From NCBI GenBank assembly GCA_023213315.1, contig JAKCPI010012605.1, forward strand, positions 62,001 through 126,000: a DNA stretch of 64,000 bases. Direction: 5' to 3'. Shown piece by piece: positions 10,606-22,789 of this stretch. Position numbers and translations under genes: made by a program. The notes under the pieces were generated by a model. It did no database searches. It was given only the letters and a program-made list of their open reading frames with translations, and had not been told where the DNA came from. Position 1 is the first letter of the stretch; each line of letters begins with the position of its first letter. This stretch comes from Euborellia annulipes (taxonomy: Eukaryota > Arthropoda > Insecta > Dermaptera > Anisolabididae).

Positions 10606-11448
10606 TACTTGGAAAAAATGGATGAGAATGAGTTACTTGAGCTAAGACAGTTCTCCTTTCATCTACTTCTAGCCCTTATCAAGCATCATGATAAGTTTTA
10701 AATCTCGAAAGTGAACAGAGTTAATTATTTTTGTTGCTTTTGGATGCTAGCATTATTATAATGTTAATGGAGATTCATGTCCTTTTATATTTATTTTTAT
10801 TAATTCAGGCCGAGGAATTTATTATAGTTCATTCAATTGGCATTATAAAAAATTAAAAAGATCTAAATTTAAACAAAATGATGGGTGAAGTAGATGAAAG
10901 TACAACAAAAAATGTTATTAAATTAAACTATATAATTGATACCAAAGATGGCGGATGAGAAATCGAAAAAGGATTACAAGTTGTAAAGATTCACTTTCCA
11001 TTTTCAGTATCTATTTATAATCTACTATTCACATGAAAATGATAAATATTAAATTATAATATTTACCTTAAGTGTATGTAATTTGAAATTGAAGTAAACA
11101 AATTTTTTATATTCACAATGAAATATTTAATCAAAGAACACGATTAAAAATTTATAAAGAAAGACTTTATGAGAACAAGCGAGATGATGAGGAAGATGAC
11201 TTGGATTGCGCATGCGCAGAGACATTCCCCACTATTGCCAGATTAACAGTAGCGTCTCTAGCGACGAATAAACGAAACGAAATATTTTTTACAAATGAGG
11301 GTTTTTTAAATTATGAAAATTTATGGCGTGGAGATTTATTATATTTTTAAGTAAATTTTTCTTTCAATAGGTATGATGAGGTTAATAAATAAAATTGTGA
11401 TTAATTTAAAATGTGTCTCTTCACTAATTAGGTAATAGTATAGAAAAA

Positions 11449-11625
11449 ATCTGGTGTGACTGGTCGCACAGCACACAAATTTCTCTTACCCTTCGGAAGG
11501 GAAAGTTATGTACTGTGCTTGTCACACCAGATTTTTTTGTGTCGAGATATATTTAGGTGCCTTTAGCACCTAAGATCCAAAGTTGACCACGCGATGGCGC
11601 TGAGCTACGAATGCTTCCTTGTGAC
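11449..11625 (-). mobile_element. Family H (HINE-like) copy, 3' end only
   Basis: The copy begins with the 3' hairpin (ATCTGGTGTGACTGGTCGCA ... TGCTTGTCACACCAGAT, 11450-11535) whose tip carries TTTCTCTTACCCTTC. It is followed by the conserved TGTCGAGATATATTTAG junction and the TTTAGCACCTAAG and GCTACGAATGCTTCC blocks seen at 34734 and 63260. The 5' part is missing. Confidence 0.8.
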
Positions 11626-11667
11626 TAATCACATAGCACAATTTAAATAATAATTTAGTGGGATAAT

Positions 11668-11812
11668 CATGGGCGTAACTAGAGAATTTGGCTTTGGGGG
11701 GGGGGGCATGGAACCCGCTACCCTCCGGGGGCCTGGCAAGCCCCATATTTTCTCAATTTTTCTTGGGCAGGGAGCTTTCTGGGGGGGGGGCACCCCTCTA
11801 GTTACGCCCATG
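11668..11812. mobile_element. G-tract MITE, hAT-like, with 8-bp target duplication
   Basis: Terminal inverted repeats CATGGGCGTAACTAGAG (left) and its reverse complement (right) enclose 145 bp with G-runs. The flanks GGGATAAT (11660-11667) and GGGATAAC (11813-11820) are an 8-bp duplication with one change. Eight-base duplications and this end type fit hAT non-autonomous elements. The minus-strand open frame here is an artefact of the repeat. Confidence 0.8.
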
Positions 11813-12176
11813 GGGATAACTGAGGAATTTTGATATTGAAAAGGTAAAGCGTTTTTTTTTACCTTACAGCTGCTCTATAGTAACATGTTTTGGTTATATA
11901 AAAGGGTCTTGAGAGCCGCTGTTTCTCCCCTTCTCCAAAAAAGTTTGAATAGGTCTATGTTTCAGGAGAAAAAGATGAAAATATTTTTTAAAACCCTTTT
12001 GTTGGCACTCTGAGTGTCAGTCACTCTTAGCTTCTCTACAATTACAGAATAAAAAGGCATCTCTTAATATTTAAGATAATATTTGACAAATGTGTGTTTG
12101 ATCGCACATATCCTGACCCCTGGACTCGAATCGCTTTCGAAATCAATCTAATTGTTCTCTCAAAATACAGATGGTA

Positions 12177-12499
12177 CAGCGGCGTAACTAGCCTTTGAGG
12201 GCGGAGGGAGGGGGGGGGGGGGGCGAAACTCAACTAAAAGCAGTGTATATAGTATTTTTTATAATAAATTCATTTTAAATAGTAGAATTCAAGTTGTAAT
12301 ATAAATTTAAAAGAAAACTATCAATTTTTTTAGACAATCTATGTAAAGAATATGATAAAATCACCGTCCATGGACTATATCTTAGATGCCCTAGGGCGCT
12401 TATGTCGGTATCGAGGGGCGCCAAAGGCTTGATGCGCCGTCTGGAGCGGGGGGGGGGGGGGCGAGTGCCCCCTTTCGCTCCTACCTAGTTACGCTACTG
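12177..12499. mobile_element. G-tract MITE, hAT-like
   Basis: Ends CAGCGGCGTAACTAG and reversed CAGTAGCGTAACTAG enclose 323 bp with G14 and G12-type runs just inside the ends. The flanks AGATGGTA and ATATAGTA match at 6 of 8 positions, suggesting an old 8-bp duplication. It is related to the 11668 copy by its GGCGTAACTAG end. Confidence 0.75.
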
Positions 12500-13350
12500 A
12501 TATAGTAATGCATATTTTATTGTTAGATACTTATATTTATACAATATATTCACCTAGTTCAAAATAATTTATGCATTATAACGGTACACCCATGAATATA
12601 AGTACTTTTTTTGGGAGCGAATTCCCATACGTACGTTTCATCGATTCAACTATGATTGAGGCGACTGTTCATGAATATAAATGGAGTTACAAACAATTTT
12701 GTTTTCGTATTTGGTATAAAATTATACTAGAATTATTCTTTTAAAGGGACTTTCCAGGATCCTTAGGTGAATCCCAGTGGATTTGGTCCATAACTTGTAG
12801 AAAAAATTAACAACTACTAATTCTGATTAACTCATTTTCTCAAGAAGTATCTTTTTTTGGATAAAATTATTAAATATATGAATGTTTAATATTACAAAAA
12901 GTCAATAGAAAATATAATTTAAATTTCAATAAACCTTTCTTTCGGTATTAAATTAGTTTAATGTCAGAATGAATTATATTTTATCTTTGGATATGAAAAA
13001 GCAGGAGATTTACGAAATATAGTAAATAAAAAAGCATCTAATGTTCGTATAATAAAAAAAAAAACGAGGGAAGGATTTGAGCCCAAAGCTCTTTGCATGA
13101 ATTTGACAATACTAAACATCTAGAGTATTTATAAATAATCAATTTCACATACAGATTTAGACTGTCATGGGGGAAAGCTTAAACTGATACAGTCTAGAAT
13201 GATCTGTCAAATAATATGAATTCGATGTGTTGTTGCCTGGCGGAATATATAATATTATCATCTCTTTATAAATGTTTAGTCAAATTACGCTCTATTATGG
13301 TATTAATAGGTTAAGCTTAGGTTTTAGATATAAAGCCGGATTATCTCAAG

Positions 13351-13605
13351 CCTAGGCATATATTAGCGAATTATATTTAGTGGTTGATAATAATCCATTT
13401 TAAGTGTAGAGAAATTTGCTTATTTTCTAGATGGCGTTGAAAATTATGTATATTTCTAACAGGGGCGTCATTTGAGGGGGGCAGGGGCATTTCACTCCCC
13501 CCTCCCAAGGCTTTGGGAAAAAATAGTGAATTCTGAGCTTAGCCCCGACATACAAACAAACTCACACTCTTTCTTTATAAATAAGTATAGAAAATGGTAT
13601 AGATA

Positions 13606-13639
<34 letters not shown>

Positions 13640-13786
13640 TATCATCATTACAATATATAAGGCGCTAGCAGCTAGCCTAGGCATATATTAGGAATTATAT
13701 TTAGTGGTTGATAATAATCCATTTTAAGTGTAGAGAAATTTGCTTATTTTCTAGATGGCGTTGAAAATTATGTATATTTCTAACAG
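13351..13786 (+). repeat. 110-bp direct repeat (13351-13459 and 13676-13786)
   Basis: The stretch from CCTAGGCATATATTAG to TATATTTCTAAC occurs twice, 325 bp apart, nearly identical. In both copies it abuts a MITE end (CAGGGGCGTCATTT at 13460; CAGTGGCGTCATTT at 13790). A TA microsatellite (13607-13636) lies between. Confidence 0.9.
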
Positions 13787-14292
13787 TGCCAGTGGCGTCA
13801 TTTCAACTTTTTCTTAGGGGGGGGCAAATTTTGTCTTGGGGGGACAAACATTTTTTTTTTCTTAAAATTTACTTACAAACGGGTACTCAAATTTGGCCAA
13901 AACATTTTTAATTTAATTAATTGTTTAATTTTGTACAATTTGTATACTCGTAGATGTATTTTGGAGTATTTTATTTAGAATAATATAAAATTTTATAAAA
14001 ATCAGAGACCTTGGGGGGGGGGGGCAAAGTCCCCTGCCCCCCCTCCCCCAAATGACGCCACTGCAGCTAGCTTCCGTCTGTGCCGATCAGGACGCTGATT
14101 GGCTAGAGTTACAGGAAGTGGAGCGGGAGCGGGAAATTTAAAATTTGGAAAACTACTGAACACATCCGAGACGCCGCCCGCCAGGGTCAAGTTGAGAATG
14201 GAGCGGCCATTCTCAACTTGTATGTATATAAATTAAGTAGCACAGGAAGTAAAAAAAAAATTTTGCCCCCCTCCCAAGCAATGACGTCACTG
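13460..14292. mobile_element. Nested hAT-like MITE complex
   Basis: The outer ends CAGGGGCGTCATTT and reversed CAGTGACGTCATTG are flanked by ATTTCTAA (13452-13459) and ATTGCTAA (14293-14300), an 8-bp duplication with one change. Inside, 13790-14063 is a second element with ends CAGTGGCGTCATTT and AATGACGCCACTG. The 8-mer CAGCTAGC occurs at 13669-13676 and again immediately after the inner right end (14064-14071), so the inner insert seems to have arrived together with the 110-bp flanking repeat. G- and C-runs lie inside every end. Confidence 0.75.
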
Positions 14293-14735
14293 ATTGCTAA
14301 AATATATATATTCAATACTTAGATCTTTATAAATTTGTTTATAATAAATCGACTAATTATGTCACAGAATGTAATTAACGTATAATTTTTCTCTAATAAG
14401 TCCAACTGTTTAAAAATTCACTAGCCATTAAAAAAGGGCTAAAACAGGATTTTATTTATGAAGAGTCTAAGTTTTGTTTATTAACTTTAAAATATTCTTT
14501 TCGAAACTTTATTTAGGGGGATTGGATAAGCCCTTTAAGCCCGACTTTTGGTTACGTGCTGGGGAATTATGTATTTTTGATGAATTACTAAAAGTTAGAT
14601 AAATGCAGTTTAAACAGTAAAAATAAAAATATTTCTTTTATAAAAAAATATTTTTATTTTAGATAATTAAGTCTTAATTACTTTTGAGTGGGTTAATTAA
14701 AATCAAAATATAATTGAAAAATAGTACGTACTCAC

Positions 14736-14911
14736 CTGACCCGTTTCTCGATATTGTTTCGGAATACTTCTCGGAAATCGTGTTGCGAACAACCTCCTGA
14801 AGAAACCATCTTCGTTACTCGGTCCGACTTTAAAAATACGTCATAATAGCTTTGAACGGCGTTTTGAAAGGCTTCGTCGGCCATTATTTGAGTATCACCC
14901 TTTAGGAAGCT
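14736..14911 (-). CDS. Cadps: CAPS/Cadps exon 4
   Basis: The 176-nt exon has acceptor TTTTAG|AGCTTC (14912/14911) and donor GTCAG|GTGAGT (14736/14735). It starts in phase 0 and ends in phase 2. It encodes about residues 176-233, [19 protein letters not shown] and then [11 protein letters not shown], ending NNIEKRVR. This aligns without gaps to the conserved CAPS stretch between the IAYPFN block and the [11 protein letters not shown] block. The sequence [11 protein letters not shown] matches the insect rather than the vertebrate form (NDSREVFKKH). Confidence 0.97.
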
Positions 14912-16011
14912 CTAAAATAAAAAAAGAAAAAAAATTAATTTAAAATAAGTGCTAGCATTCTAAGTATGAAAACTTTTTAATATCACTTTTAGAAGTTTAT
15001 GAGAAAATTATAAAGGCTTCTGGAGTGAGAAAGGAGAGCAGAAATCAACTCTTGTAAAATTCCAATAATTAATTTATGAAAACAGATCAGACCTATAGGG
15101 TCTACATATTCCTAAGAAAAAAAACTTTATTTCTAAAGGGTATTTTAATTAGATAATTAAATTAAAAGAACAAATTTCTTGATTTTGTTTTTATTTTATG
15201 AATAATTAAAAATATTGCGATTTAGATATAGATCTTTTTAAATAATATTCAGATAAAACATATAAAGTATGAAAAAATTTCTTTTGGTGCATTATTGAGA
15301 GAGTTCGTTGAGGGTCTCCCGGGGGTCCCTATTGATCGCCGAGCCCCTGGAGGTTGCCAGGCCCGAAATTCCTAAATCCCCAGATTCTGGGAGCTGAGAA
15401 ACGGATTTTGATGGGGTAGAAACATGCAATTTTTTTTAGATCTTTCTTCGCAATGAGACAGGTGAGGGGGAATGGGGATAGAAAGAGAATTTTAAAAAAT
15501 AAACTAGAGAAGATCTATGTATAATTTTTTATTAATAAATTTATTTATAATTTTTTTTGTAAAATAAAAAAATGGGAAATAAAAAGAACCAGAATCAGAG
15601 ATATTAAATCAGTAAATTAACGTAACACGATTTCCAACCGAGTGAATTACCTATAAATGCTATCTACCAAACCACTGGAGTTTCAATAGCAGAAATTTGT
15701 CAATGAAATTTCTAACTCACTGAGTTGAAATGGAAAATTTGTCCAAATGCCATCTAACTCAGTGTTTAGTTGATGGTTTGTCTGTTTTCCCTCTGAATCA
15801 TTACCAAGAGATATATCAAATCCAATAAATTTCCCATAGGAGAAGAGGATCATTAATGAATCAGTCGATATAGGTATATATACGATCGGGTGTCAATGGA
15901 TTGATCCAAAGGGCAATTAAATGACGTATCATCTTCTGTATATAGCTATATAATCACTTCTATAAATATCTATCTAGAGATAGAGATAGATTGGGTATAT
16001 TGAGACAAACA
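14912..16011. other. Intron 3 (3' part), no firm feature
   Basis: Mostly AT-rich. A GC-richer patch at about 15297-15395 (TCCCGGGGGTCCC) has no reading frame or repeat match inside this window. Confidence 0.45.
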
Positions 16012-16277
16012 TCTGGTGTGACTGGTCGCACAGCACACAACTTTCTCTTATTTTAGGTAATCGAAAGTTTTGTTCTGTCTTTGTCACAACAGATTTTTTG
16101 TGTTGACATATATTTAGTTTCCGACACAGACGGACCATGTTGCAAAACCACTTTTTTGGATTCAGGGGACCTCAAAACGTGTATATCCATCAAAATCTAG
16201 ACATCGAATTTTTGACATGAATACAAATCTTTCTCTCTATATATATTATCTTATATAGGTAAGAGCAAGTAAAAAAC
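16012..16277 (-). mobile_element. Family H copy, both ends, internally deleted
   Basis: The 3' hairpin (ATCTGGTGTGACTGGTCGCA, with GTCACAACAGAT at the far arm) joins through TGTTGACATATATTTAGTTT directly to the 5'-proximal blocks (GGACCTCAAAACGTGTATAT, TCGAATTTTTGACATGA). It ends with the 5' hairpin, reversed, GGTAAGAGCAAGT. The middle of the family is missing, so this copy shows both termini within 266 bp. Confidence 0.85.
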
Positions 16278-16319
16278 TTATTGGGATGAAAATGAATTTC
16301 AACTGGTTGTTCTTGGGCG

Positions 16320-16390
16320 GATAGGGGGGGGGGGGGGAGGGGGGGGAGGGAAAAAAAAAAAAAACCCCCCCCCCAAAAAAAGGAAAAACG
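16320..16390. repeat. Stacked G, A and C homopolymers
   Basis: G-runs broken by single A, then A14, then a C-run, then A7, follow each other without normal sequence. This is either a slippage product or a consensus artefact. The G-run could form a quadruplex. Confidence 0.8.
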
Positions 16391-17540
16391 AATTTTCTAA
16401 TATTCAACATAAAAAATTATATGTATTATTTAATCAAATGATTGTTCAGAGTGAGTTTTTAAATAATTGTTTAGCAGTCTTTAGTTTCTATAAAATATAA
16501 TTTCTATAAAATTAAAATTTTATAACCTATCAATATATTTTAACCTATTAGTAGTTTAAATATTTTAATCTATTCGTAACATATATTTTTAATGAAAAAT
16601 GTAAAATATTAATTAATTACATATTACCTTAATATTTAGTGGATGAGTAAACCAAGTTTCATATTCATTAATAAAATAATAAGAATAAAAGAACGAAACT
16701 TTATTTTTAAGGAAGCAACAATGAAGCTAACGTTTTGAATGTGGTGAAGGTCGCGTTCCCTATTATAATCATTCAGATCAGAGTGACAACTTAACAAAAT
16801 TATTTATTCAAATAAAAAAAAATTTTTATTTAAAATAATTACGATTTATAATTTCAACCAATTTGTATGCCTATATATCCGTAAATGTTTTTTACTTTTT
16901 TATTTTATTTTTTCATTTGAGTAGAATTTTTTTTTAATGGTTGATGACATTGTTGTCCAAAACACGTACTTTTAACATTTTAAATGTGTGTTTTGTTGAA
17001 TGGAAATAACCCAGTGGTGAACATCACATCAAATTTCAAACAACAGGTAATTAAATAGGTTGATTTTGTTTATTTTATAGAAAACAATGATATTGCATCT
17101 TGGCCAAACATGGAATTCTTCGTTTTCCTGGTGGATCTGCTATCAACATATTCTATATTTTATTTTCATGTTTTAAAGATTAAATGATGAGTGTAACTTA
17201 TAAAGGATAGAAAGAAGTCAAAGAGAAATATTTATTATTTATTTCTGACTGAACTTGTTTTAAGTTAGATAAAGCCAAAAATTGAAATAAAGGGTTGAGT
17301 GGGACAGCCTTGAGATCTGCTCAAAGGGCTATAAATGGAAAAGGTTGGTTCATTAGTTTCCATTAGCTGCGGTAAATCTGATGCAAAATTGCTGCATTGC
17401 GGAACCTTCATTCAGTAAAAGCTTTTATATTTCTTAGTAAGAAATAAATAAAGGAGATTTTTGAGGGAAAATATGATAGTCTGCTAGTGAAGAAAATCAG
17501 ACATGAGCAATTAAAAGAAAAAAAAACCGTAGATAATCAC
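16391..17540. other. Intron 3 (5' part), no recognised feature
   Basis: AT-rich, without coding signature or repeat ends. Confidence 0.5.
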
Positions 17541-17708
17541 CTGAAAGCGGTTCTGGATGGTCTCCAATTGTTGTCGGGTGATTTTTGTCTGTCTTCGGGT
17601 CATATCGGTGGGTTGTTTGGCGTTGAAGGGGTAGGCGATGCAACGTGAGATGAAAACGTAGAGTTGGATTCGTCGTTTGCGTTCCTCCTCCTCTCGTTCT
17701 TGTTTGTC
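17541..17708 (-). CDS. Cadps: CAPS/Cadps exon 3
   Basis: The 168-nt phase 0-0 exon is bounded by TTTTAG|GACAAA (17709/17708) and TTTCAG|GTGATT (17541/17540). It encodes 56 residues (about 120-175) starting [19 protein letters not shown] and continuing through [15 protein letters not shown]. This is the hallmark conserved block at the start of the folded part of CAPS; the charged helix followed by the [13 protein letters not shown] motif is nearly identical from human to fly. No stops or frameshifts are seen. It connects in frame to exon 2 (ADLQ) and exon 4 ([10 protein letters not shown]). Confidence 0.97.
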
Positions 17709-18590
17709 CTAAAACCACAAGGAGGGCATAGTTGAATTTGGTTAAATTGAATTTTTTTCTTTAAGATCAATAGGTATTATAGATAAGAGAGGTTTTATTA
17801 AATTTATCTCTCAAGCTCTAAATGCATGGAATAAATTTGAGTGTAAAGAGAGAAAGAAAGACACATTCCTGATTTGAAGAAGGAATATTTTAAGATTTTA
17901 GAAAGCAGAGAAAAACTTAACACAATTTTGCCAACCTCAAAGTCAAATAAAATATAAGTCGCATTTAGGGATAATATAATATAAAAATTTTAGATTGTCC
18001 TCGATTCTCGGTCTCGGATGTATCAATTTTTTTTTTTTTTTTTTTGAGATGTGAGTTAATAAAATTTAAATATATAAGGTTCGGAGAAATGAAAAAACCA
18101 GCTGTTCCTCAGTTCTATATTACATCACTTTTATTTGGCAAATATTTCAGCCAACTTGACTTTTGTGGACCCACTATAGTAATAAATGGCCAGAATAAGC
18201 CGAGCGCACAACTTTGTCCTATCCACTATGCTACCCATTATGCTAAATTTTCAAATTTAAATAATTTTTTAACAAATTTATAACTAAAGCCCAGATTTTT
18301 AGGCAGTAAAAACCCTTAAATATGCCATATAATATATATATGACAAAAATGTCAAGTAAATGGCTTCCAATTAAAAGTAATTCATGATTTCTACTGATGT
18401 AAAACTAATCGTGTTTTATTTTTGAAAGGGAATAATAACCTAAATTTAATGTAAAAAAAAAAAACAGTAATATAATAGTACACAGTACAATGCAGTAAAA
18501 TTTGTTAATTTATTTAACATAATAAATCCATTATTAAAAAAATGTAATATTTCTCGAAATCTAACTTTAAATTTCCGGGAGTAGTGGCTG
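17709..18590. other. Intron 2 (3' part); possible tRNA-like fragment
   Basis: On the minus strand near 18245-18200, TAGCATAGTGG fits an RNA polymerase III A box and is followed by tRNA-like sequence, but no B box is present. A T-run of 17 lies at 18029-18045. Otherwise nothing is recognised. Confidence 0.3.
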
Positions 18591-18594
18591 AATG

Positions 18595-18790
18595 TATAAT
18601 TAACAATGAGGAGAATAAGACAACCGAAAAAAAAATATTTATTTTTTCACTTTAATACAATTGTCGGCGTTTCCGCCGATTTTTCAGGCCTTCATCAGGA
18701 CAAATATTATATTTGCCTCAAGTTTAGATGGTCTCTTGGCAACTTCTGGTATGTTGGGGCGAATATTCCTCAGATAGCATGACTTCTGGT
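18595..18790 (-). mobile_element. Single arm of a hammerhead-bearing repeat
   Basis: On the minus strand, CTGATGA (18698-18692), a short stem II, GAAA (18673-18670) and CGCCGAC follow in hammerhead order, with GTC/GAC as the inner part of stem I. The core has the canonical CTGATGA, but ACGC replaces the expected ACGT before the cleavage base. The right flank (CTTGGCAACTTCTG) is shared with the palindrome at 4964-5283, as is AATATATTGAG-type left sequence. Only one arm is present. Confidence 0.5.
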
Positions 18791-19038
18791 TCAAAAGACA
18801 CTCTAAATAAAACTTTTGCCGAAATATGTTTAAAAAAAAGCTAAAAGTTTTAAATATGCAACCTTATGGAATATTCTCCAAATATGCAAAAAGATGCAAT
18901 ATAGAATTTGAACCAGTGCCAAGAGGGCATGATTCGGATGGAAAATTGGTTTTGAGAGATTAAATAATAAAAAATTCATAATTATAAAGTCAGTGTTAGA
19001 TATCAATATTTAATTTGTTGATATTCTTTTATAAAACA

Positions 19039-19083
19039 ATACTTTCTCTCTCTATATATTTCATATATAGGGTAAGAGAAAGT
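19039..19083 (-). mobile_element. Family H 5'-end fragment
   Basis: ACTTTCTCTCTCTATATATT then GGGTAAGAGAAAGT is the 5' hairpin of the family in reverse, without any body. Confidence 0.75.
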
Positions 19084-20859
19084 AAAAAGTTTTACGCTTC
19101 ATTTTTTTTTTTTTTTTTATAAATTGGCGAAATTTTAAACAAAATATTCTTCAACTGAGTGTTTTTGTTCTCATTCCAATTTCAATTTAGTCGACTGCTC
19201 TTCAAAATATCACTGAAAACATTTTATTTGTTTTTATTAAAATTTATTCCCTTTGTTTATTCTTTTTCTCTCTGTATTATTATTATTGAGTTGTTTTTCT
19301 TTTTCTTTTTGAGACAAGTGGACCATTATGACCTAATTAGCAGTTGAAGTACTCCACTTCATTTTCTTTTTCATTCACGATATATATAAACATAAAATAA
19401 AATTTATCAACTCATATATTAAAAAAAAAAAATTGAGTTCAGTCAAGAATTATATCTTGGATATTAACAATACTACTATTATAAACACGAACTCTGATCA
19501 GTTCGTACATACGAAAAAAAATTTATTGAAATTTTACAAATAATTAAATAAACAAATGATTTCAATTAAATTTGAAAAATTAATAGACATGGAAAAAATC
19601 TTTCTTATTTAATTCAAAATTTTATTTTGAGATATAATAAAGTAAATTGCCAAGTTTGGACAAAAAAATTGATTAACTTAAGAGATAACAAAATGAAAAA
19701 CTTTTTCCTATCCAATTTGGCAAATTAAATTATATTATAGCATGTGGGATGTTCAATGGCTAGTCAACTATATTTTTTTATATATAGGCCCTATATAATT
19801 TGTCAATATCATTTTCAAAATTGTTTTGAAAAAGGAAAAAATAATTTATTTACATCGTTTAGTATCATTCGGTTCAAAAGTAATTGGACAAATGATATAT
19901 TTTAAAGATTGAAAAATAAAATTATAATATTATTTAAGAATTTTGTGTACAGTAAATTTCAAAATTAAGCAGAGGTTTGAGCCCTGAGCATGAGCAAAAT
20001 ACTAAGGTGGTCTCAAAAGACATTCTGTCCCTTGGTTTATTCAATTTATTTTCAATTTAATTCTTCTGAGATATAGAAAAAAAAATAAAAAATTTCAAAA
20101 CTAAAATTATGGAATAAAAAATCGAAATGTTATCAATGCATTATATAAATCTTTTAAAATAAATAAATATTGCGAATAATTAAAGGATCTAGTGTGTTTT
20201 GAGGCGACCATTTCAACATCTTGACGTGTTGGTTGCATATGTTCAGGGGTTCAACCCTCTACCCCTGGAATTTTGTATTACATTCCAAACGGATTTTAAA
20301 TTCATGATGAAAAACTCCTTCTGATTGACTTAAGAATCATTGGTTTAAAATAAATCTATATCCTATTTTAATTTAACAATAATTCAAGCCTCAAATACAT
20401 TGAAGAATAATTATTTATTTTTTTTGTCCGTGCTGAATTGATTAAAGAGAAAATAGATAAATGGTGTTTAAATTCCGAAGGGAGAGAGAGAATAATCCAC
20501 AATTCTCTATTAATACGTAATTGAATTAAATGTGTTATTGATTACATTAATGTACTGTATAGTTCTAATTAAAGCACTTGGTTATTATAGTCCTAATTAT
20601 GTTTAGATAGGGCTCGAAAATCACAAATTCTTATTCTAAGCAGCTTACAGGTTTGCAATGAAATATTAAATCTAATATAAATACTTTGAATGCCTCTTTT
20701 TCCTTTCTAAAATAAGTATAAAAATATAAATTATAGCTGGGATATAAATAATTGGGAGATTTTGATAAGGGAGAGTGCAGATATTAATTTTTGTTATTAT
20801 GTTTTCAGTCTGAGTATGGACCATCAATGGGAGTCAAGAATGTATGTCAGTATAATGAA
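19084..20859. other. Intron 2 sequence, no recognised feature
   Basis: AT-rich with T-rich strings. GGGGTTCAACCCTC at about 20247 resembles a B box but lacks a tRNA context. Confidence 0.45.
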
Positions 20860-21218
20860 CGGGGGCGCCGGAACGAATTTGAATCAGGAGGGGGGGGCAA
20901 AAAATTTTTTTTTTTTTTTAGAAAATTAAAATGATTTAATATGTTCAAATAGTATAAAACAAAAACAAATCTACTATAAAACTTTAAAAATTTTAAATAA
21001 AATCACAATTTTAATAAAATTATAATTTTAAAAAATTTGATAGTGATTTTATCAAAAATTTTAAAAAAAAAGAATCCCCTTTTTTTTAAAATTTTATATC
21101 ATTTTTAAAAATAAATGAAATAAAAGAAGAAATTTTGCTCCGTCTGCCCCACCCCCCTATAGGATGCCAGAGGGGGGGCAATGTACCCTTCCCCCCTCCC
21201 CCAGTTCCGGCGCCTATG
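20860..21218. mobile_element. G-tract MITE with perfect 8-bp target duplication
   Basis: Ends CGGGGGCGCCGGAAC and reversed CATAGGCGCCGGAAC enclose 359 bp. ATAATGAA flanks both sides (20852-20859 and 21219-21226). G8 sits inside the left end and C-runs inside the right. The end sequence differs from the GTAACTAG group, so this is a separate hAT-like family. Confidence 0.85.
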
Positions 21219-21290
21219 ATAATGAAAATAATAATATACAAATTTATATATTTATTTAGTATTTGTATTGCTAAATAAATAAACCACGAT

Positions 21291-21580
21291 GAGGCGAGCG
21301 TGGCTTATCGGATAAGCTGAGGCTTAGTAATACGAGGTAAAATGTCACTCGAGTTCGAACCCAACTTGCCGAAAAAATTCAACCAAAGTCGAACGTCTCT
21401 GCTGGAGCAAAGGGAGTACACATCCCCTCCAATTCCAGGCACTTAGGGCCTGAGGGATGGACATAGGAATTCAGGGTAAAACATCACCCGAATTCGAACC
21501 ATTCCTAGAACGGGGCAGCACAATAGATCTGATCTAGAAGGTCGCAGTGCAAAAAGCCCAGAACAACTAATCAATCAATC
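21291..21580 (+). mobile_element. tRNA-derived SINE with 14-bp target duplication
   Basis: Flanked by AAATAAACCACGAT on both sides (21277-21290 and 21581-21594). The head is tRNA-like: an A-box-like TGGCTTATCGGATAAG near 21301 and a B box GAGTTCGAACC near 21351. The tail is AATCAATCAATC. A second GAATTCGAACC near 21490 suggests a partly duplicated head or a composite body. It has no coding capacity and depends on a LINE in trans. Confidence 0.85.
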
Positions 21581-22789
21581 AAATAAACCACGATTAGTGC
21601 CAAAAAAAATCTATTCATTTAGCATTTTTCATCTAGTAGCTGTGGTAGTTGAAAAATCATATTCATTAATTAATAATCTGATTCATTTTTATTAAAAAAA
21701 AATGATTGTGCGACCGAGAATTTATTTTAATAAAGTCTGAAATTTTAAGCCGACCGCAGCTAAATAACTAAAAGATTAGACGCGAGAGGCGCCACTAATC
21801 AAGGACGCCTAATAGTTATGCAAAATCTTATCCCAGGAGATAATATATTTGCCTGTTTAATAGGGGAGTTTTAACATTTTTTTTATTTGACTTCTATATT
21901 AAATAAATAAATATCGCTAAATTGAATTTCAATGGGAAGATTCAACTAGAAATATTTTTGATAAATGAAGCTTAATATAAAATTTTATCCGATGTTTTAT
22001 TTTCTATTCATATAAAACGCTTTAAAAAGATTTTAATGGTAAAAACTAGTCATTTGTGGCTCATTAGATGATGGGTGAATAAATCCAAAAGGATCAGTTG
22101 AATGATTCAAATAAAATATATACTTCGGTAAAAAGATACGAACGAATATCCATTGAGAAGATAATATAAAAGGAATCGTTGAAAAATAAAAAATCTAATC
22201 AGAGCACGCAGATTTTATAAAAAAGATTAAAAGAGATATGTATAATGAATTTGCATACTCATTTTGACCTAAATGGGGTCGATAAAATTTTATTTATTAA
22301 TATATAATTCTTTTTAATATTAATATCTCTTTAATATTTTATTTCAATTTTTAATATTTAAAAAATTCTCTTTGTGCCAAGACAATAGTGTTGTTTAATA
22401 AACAAAATAGTGGATGGCTTTATTAAATTTATTTAAATTATATAAATAAATATGCAGGGATATTGGATATCGCCAATATTTGTTTTTTTGTTTCTCGGGT
22501 CACGAAAAACAAAAATAAAGATTGTGGATAATAAGTATGCAGCAAAAGAAAAACAAAAACATTTTGACTTATGTTGAAGTCAAACCATTCCTGATAGACT
22601 GCTTCATTATTGTGAGAGGCCGAAGCAATTTATTGAACAAATTTCTCGACAATTTAAATGACGGAAGGGAAAACCATTGGTAGAGCTAAATGAAAATGGA
22701 TGGCTTGCTTAATGCAGGCAGGAATTGACAAAAGAGGACAGAGGGAGAAGAGAAATTAAAATAAGTGACCCCTAATTAACAGTGCCGTG

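Noticed and set aside
15297..15395. GC-rich patch as an exon or CpG promoter
   Set aside because: No splice-consistent frame, no CAPS similarity, and it lies mid-intron far from the gene start.
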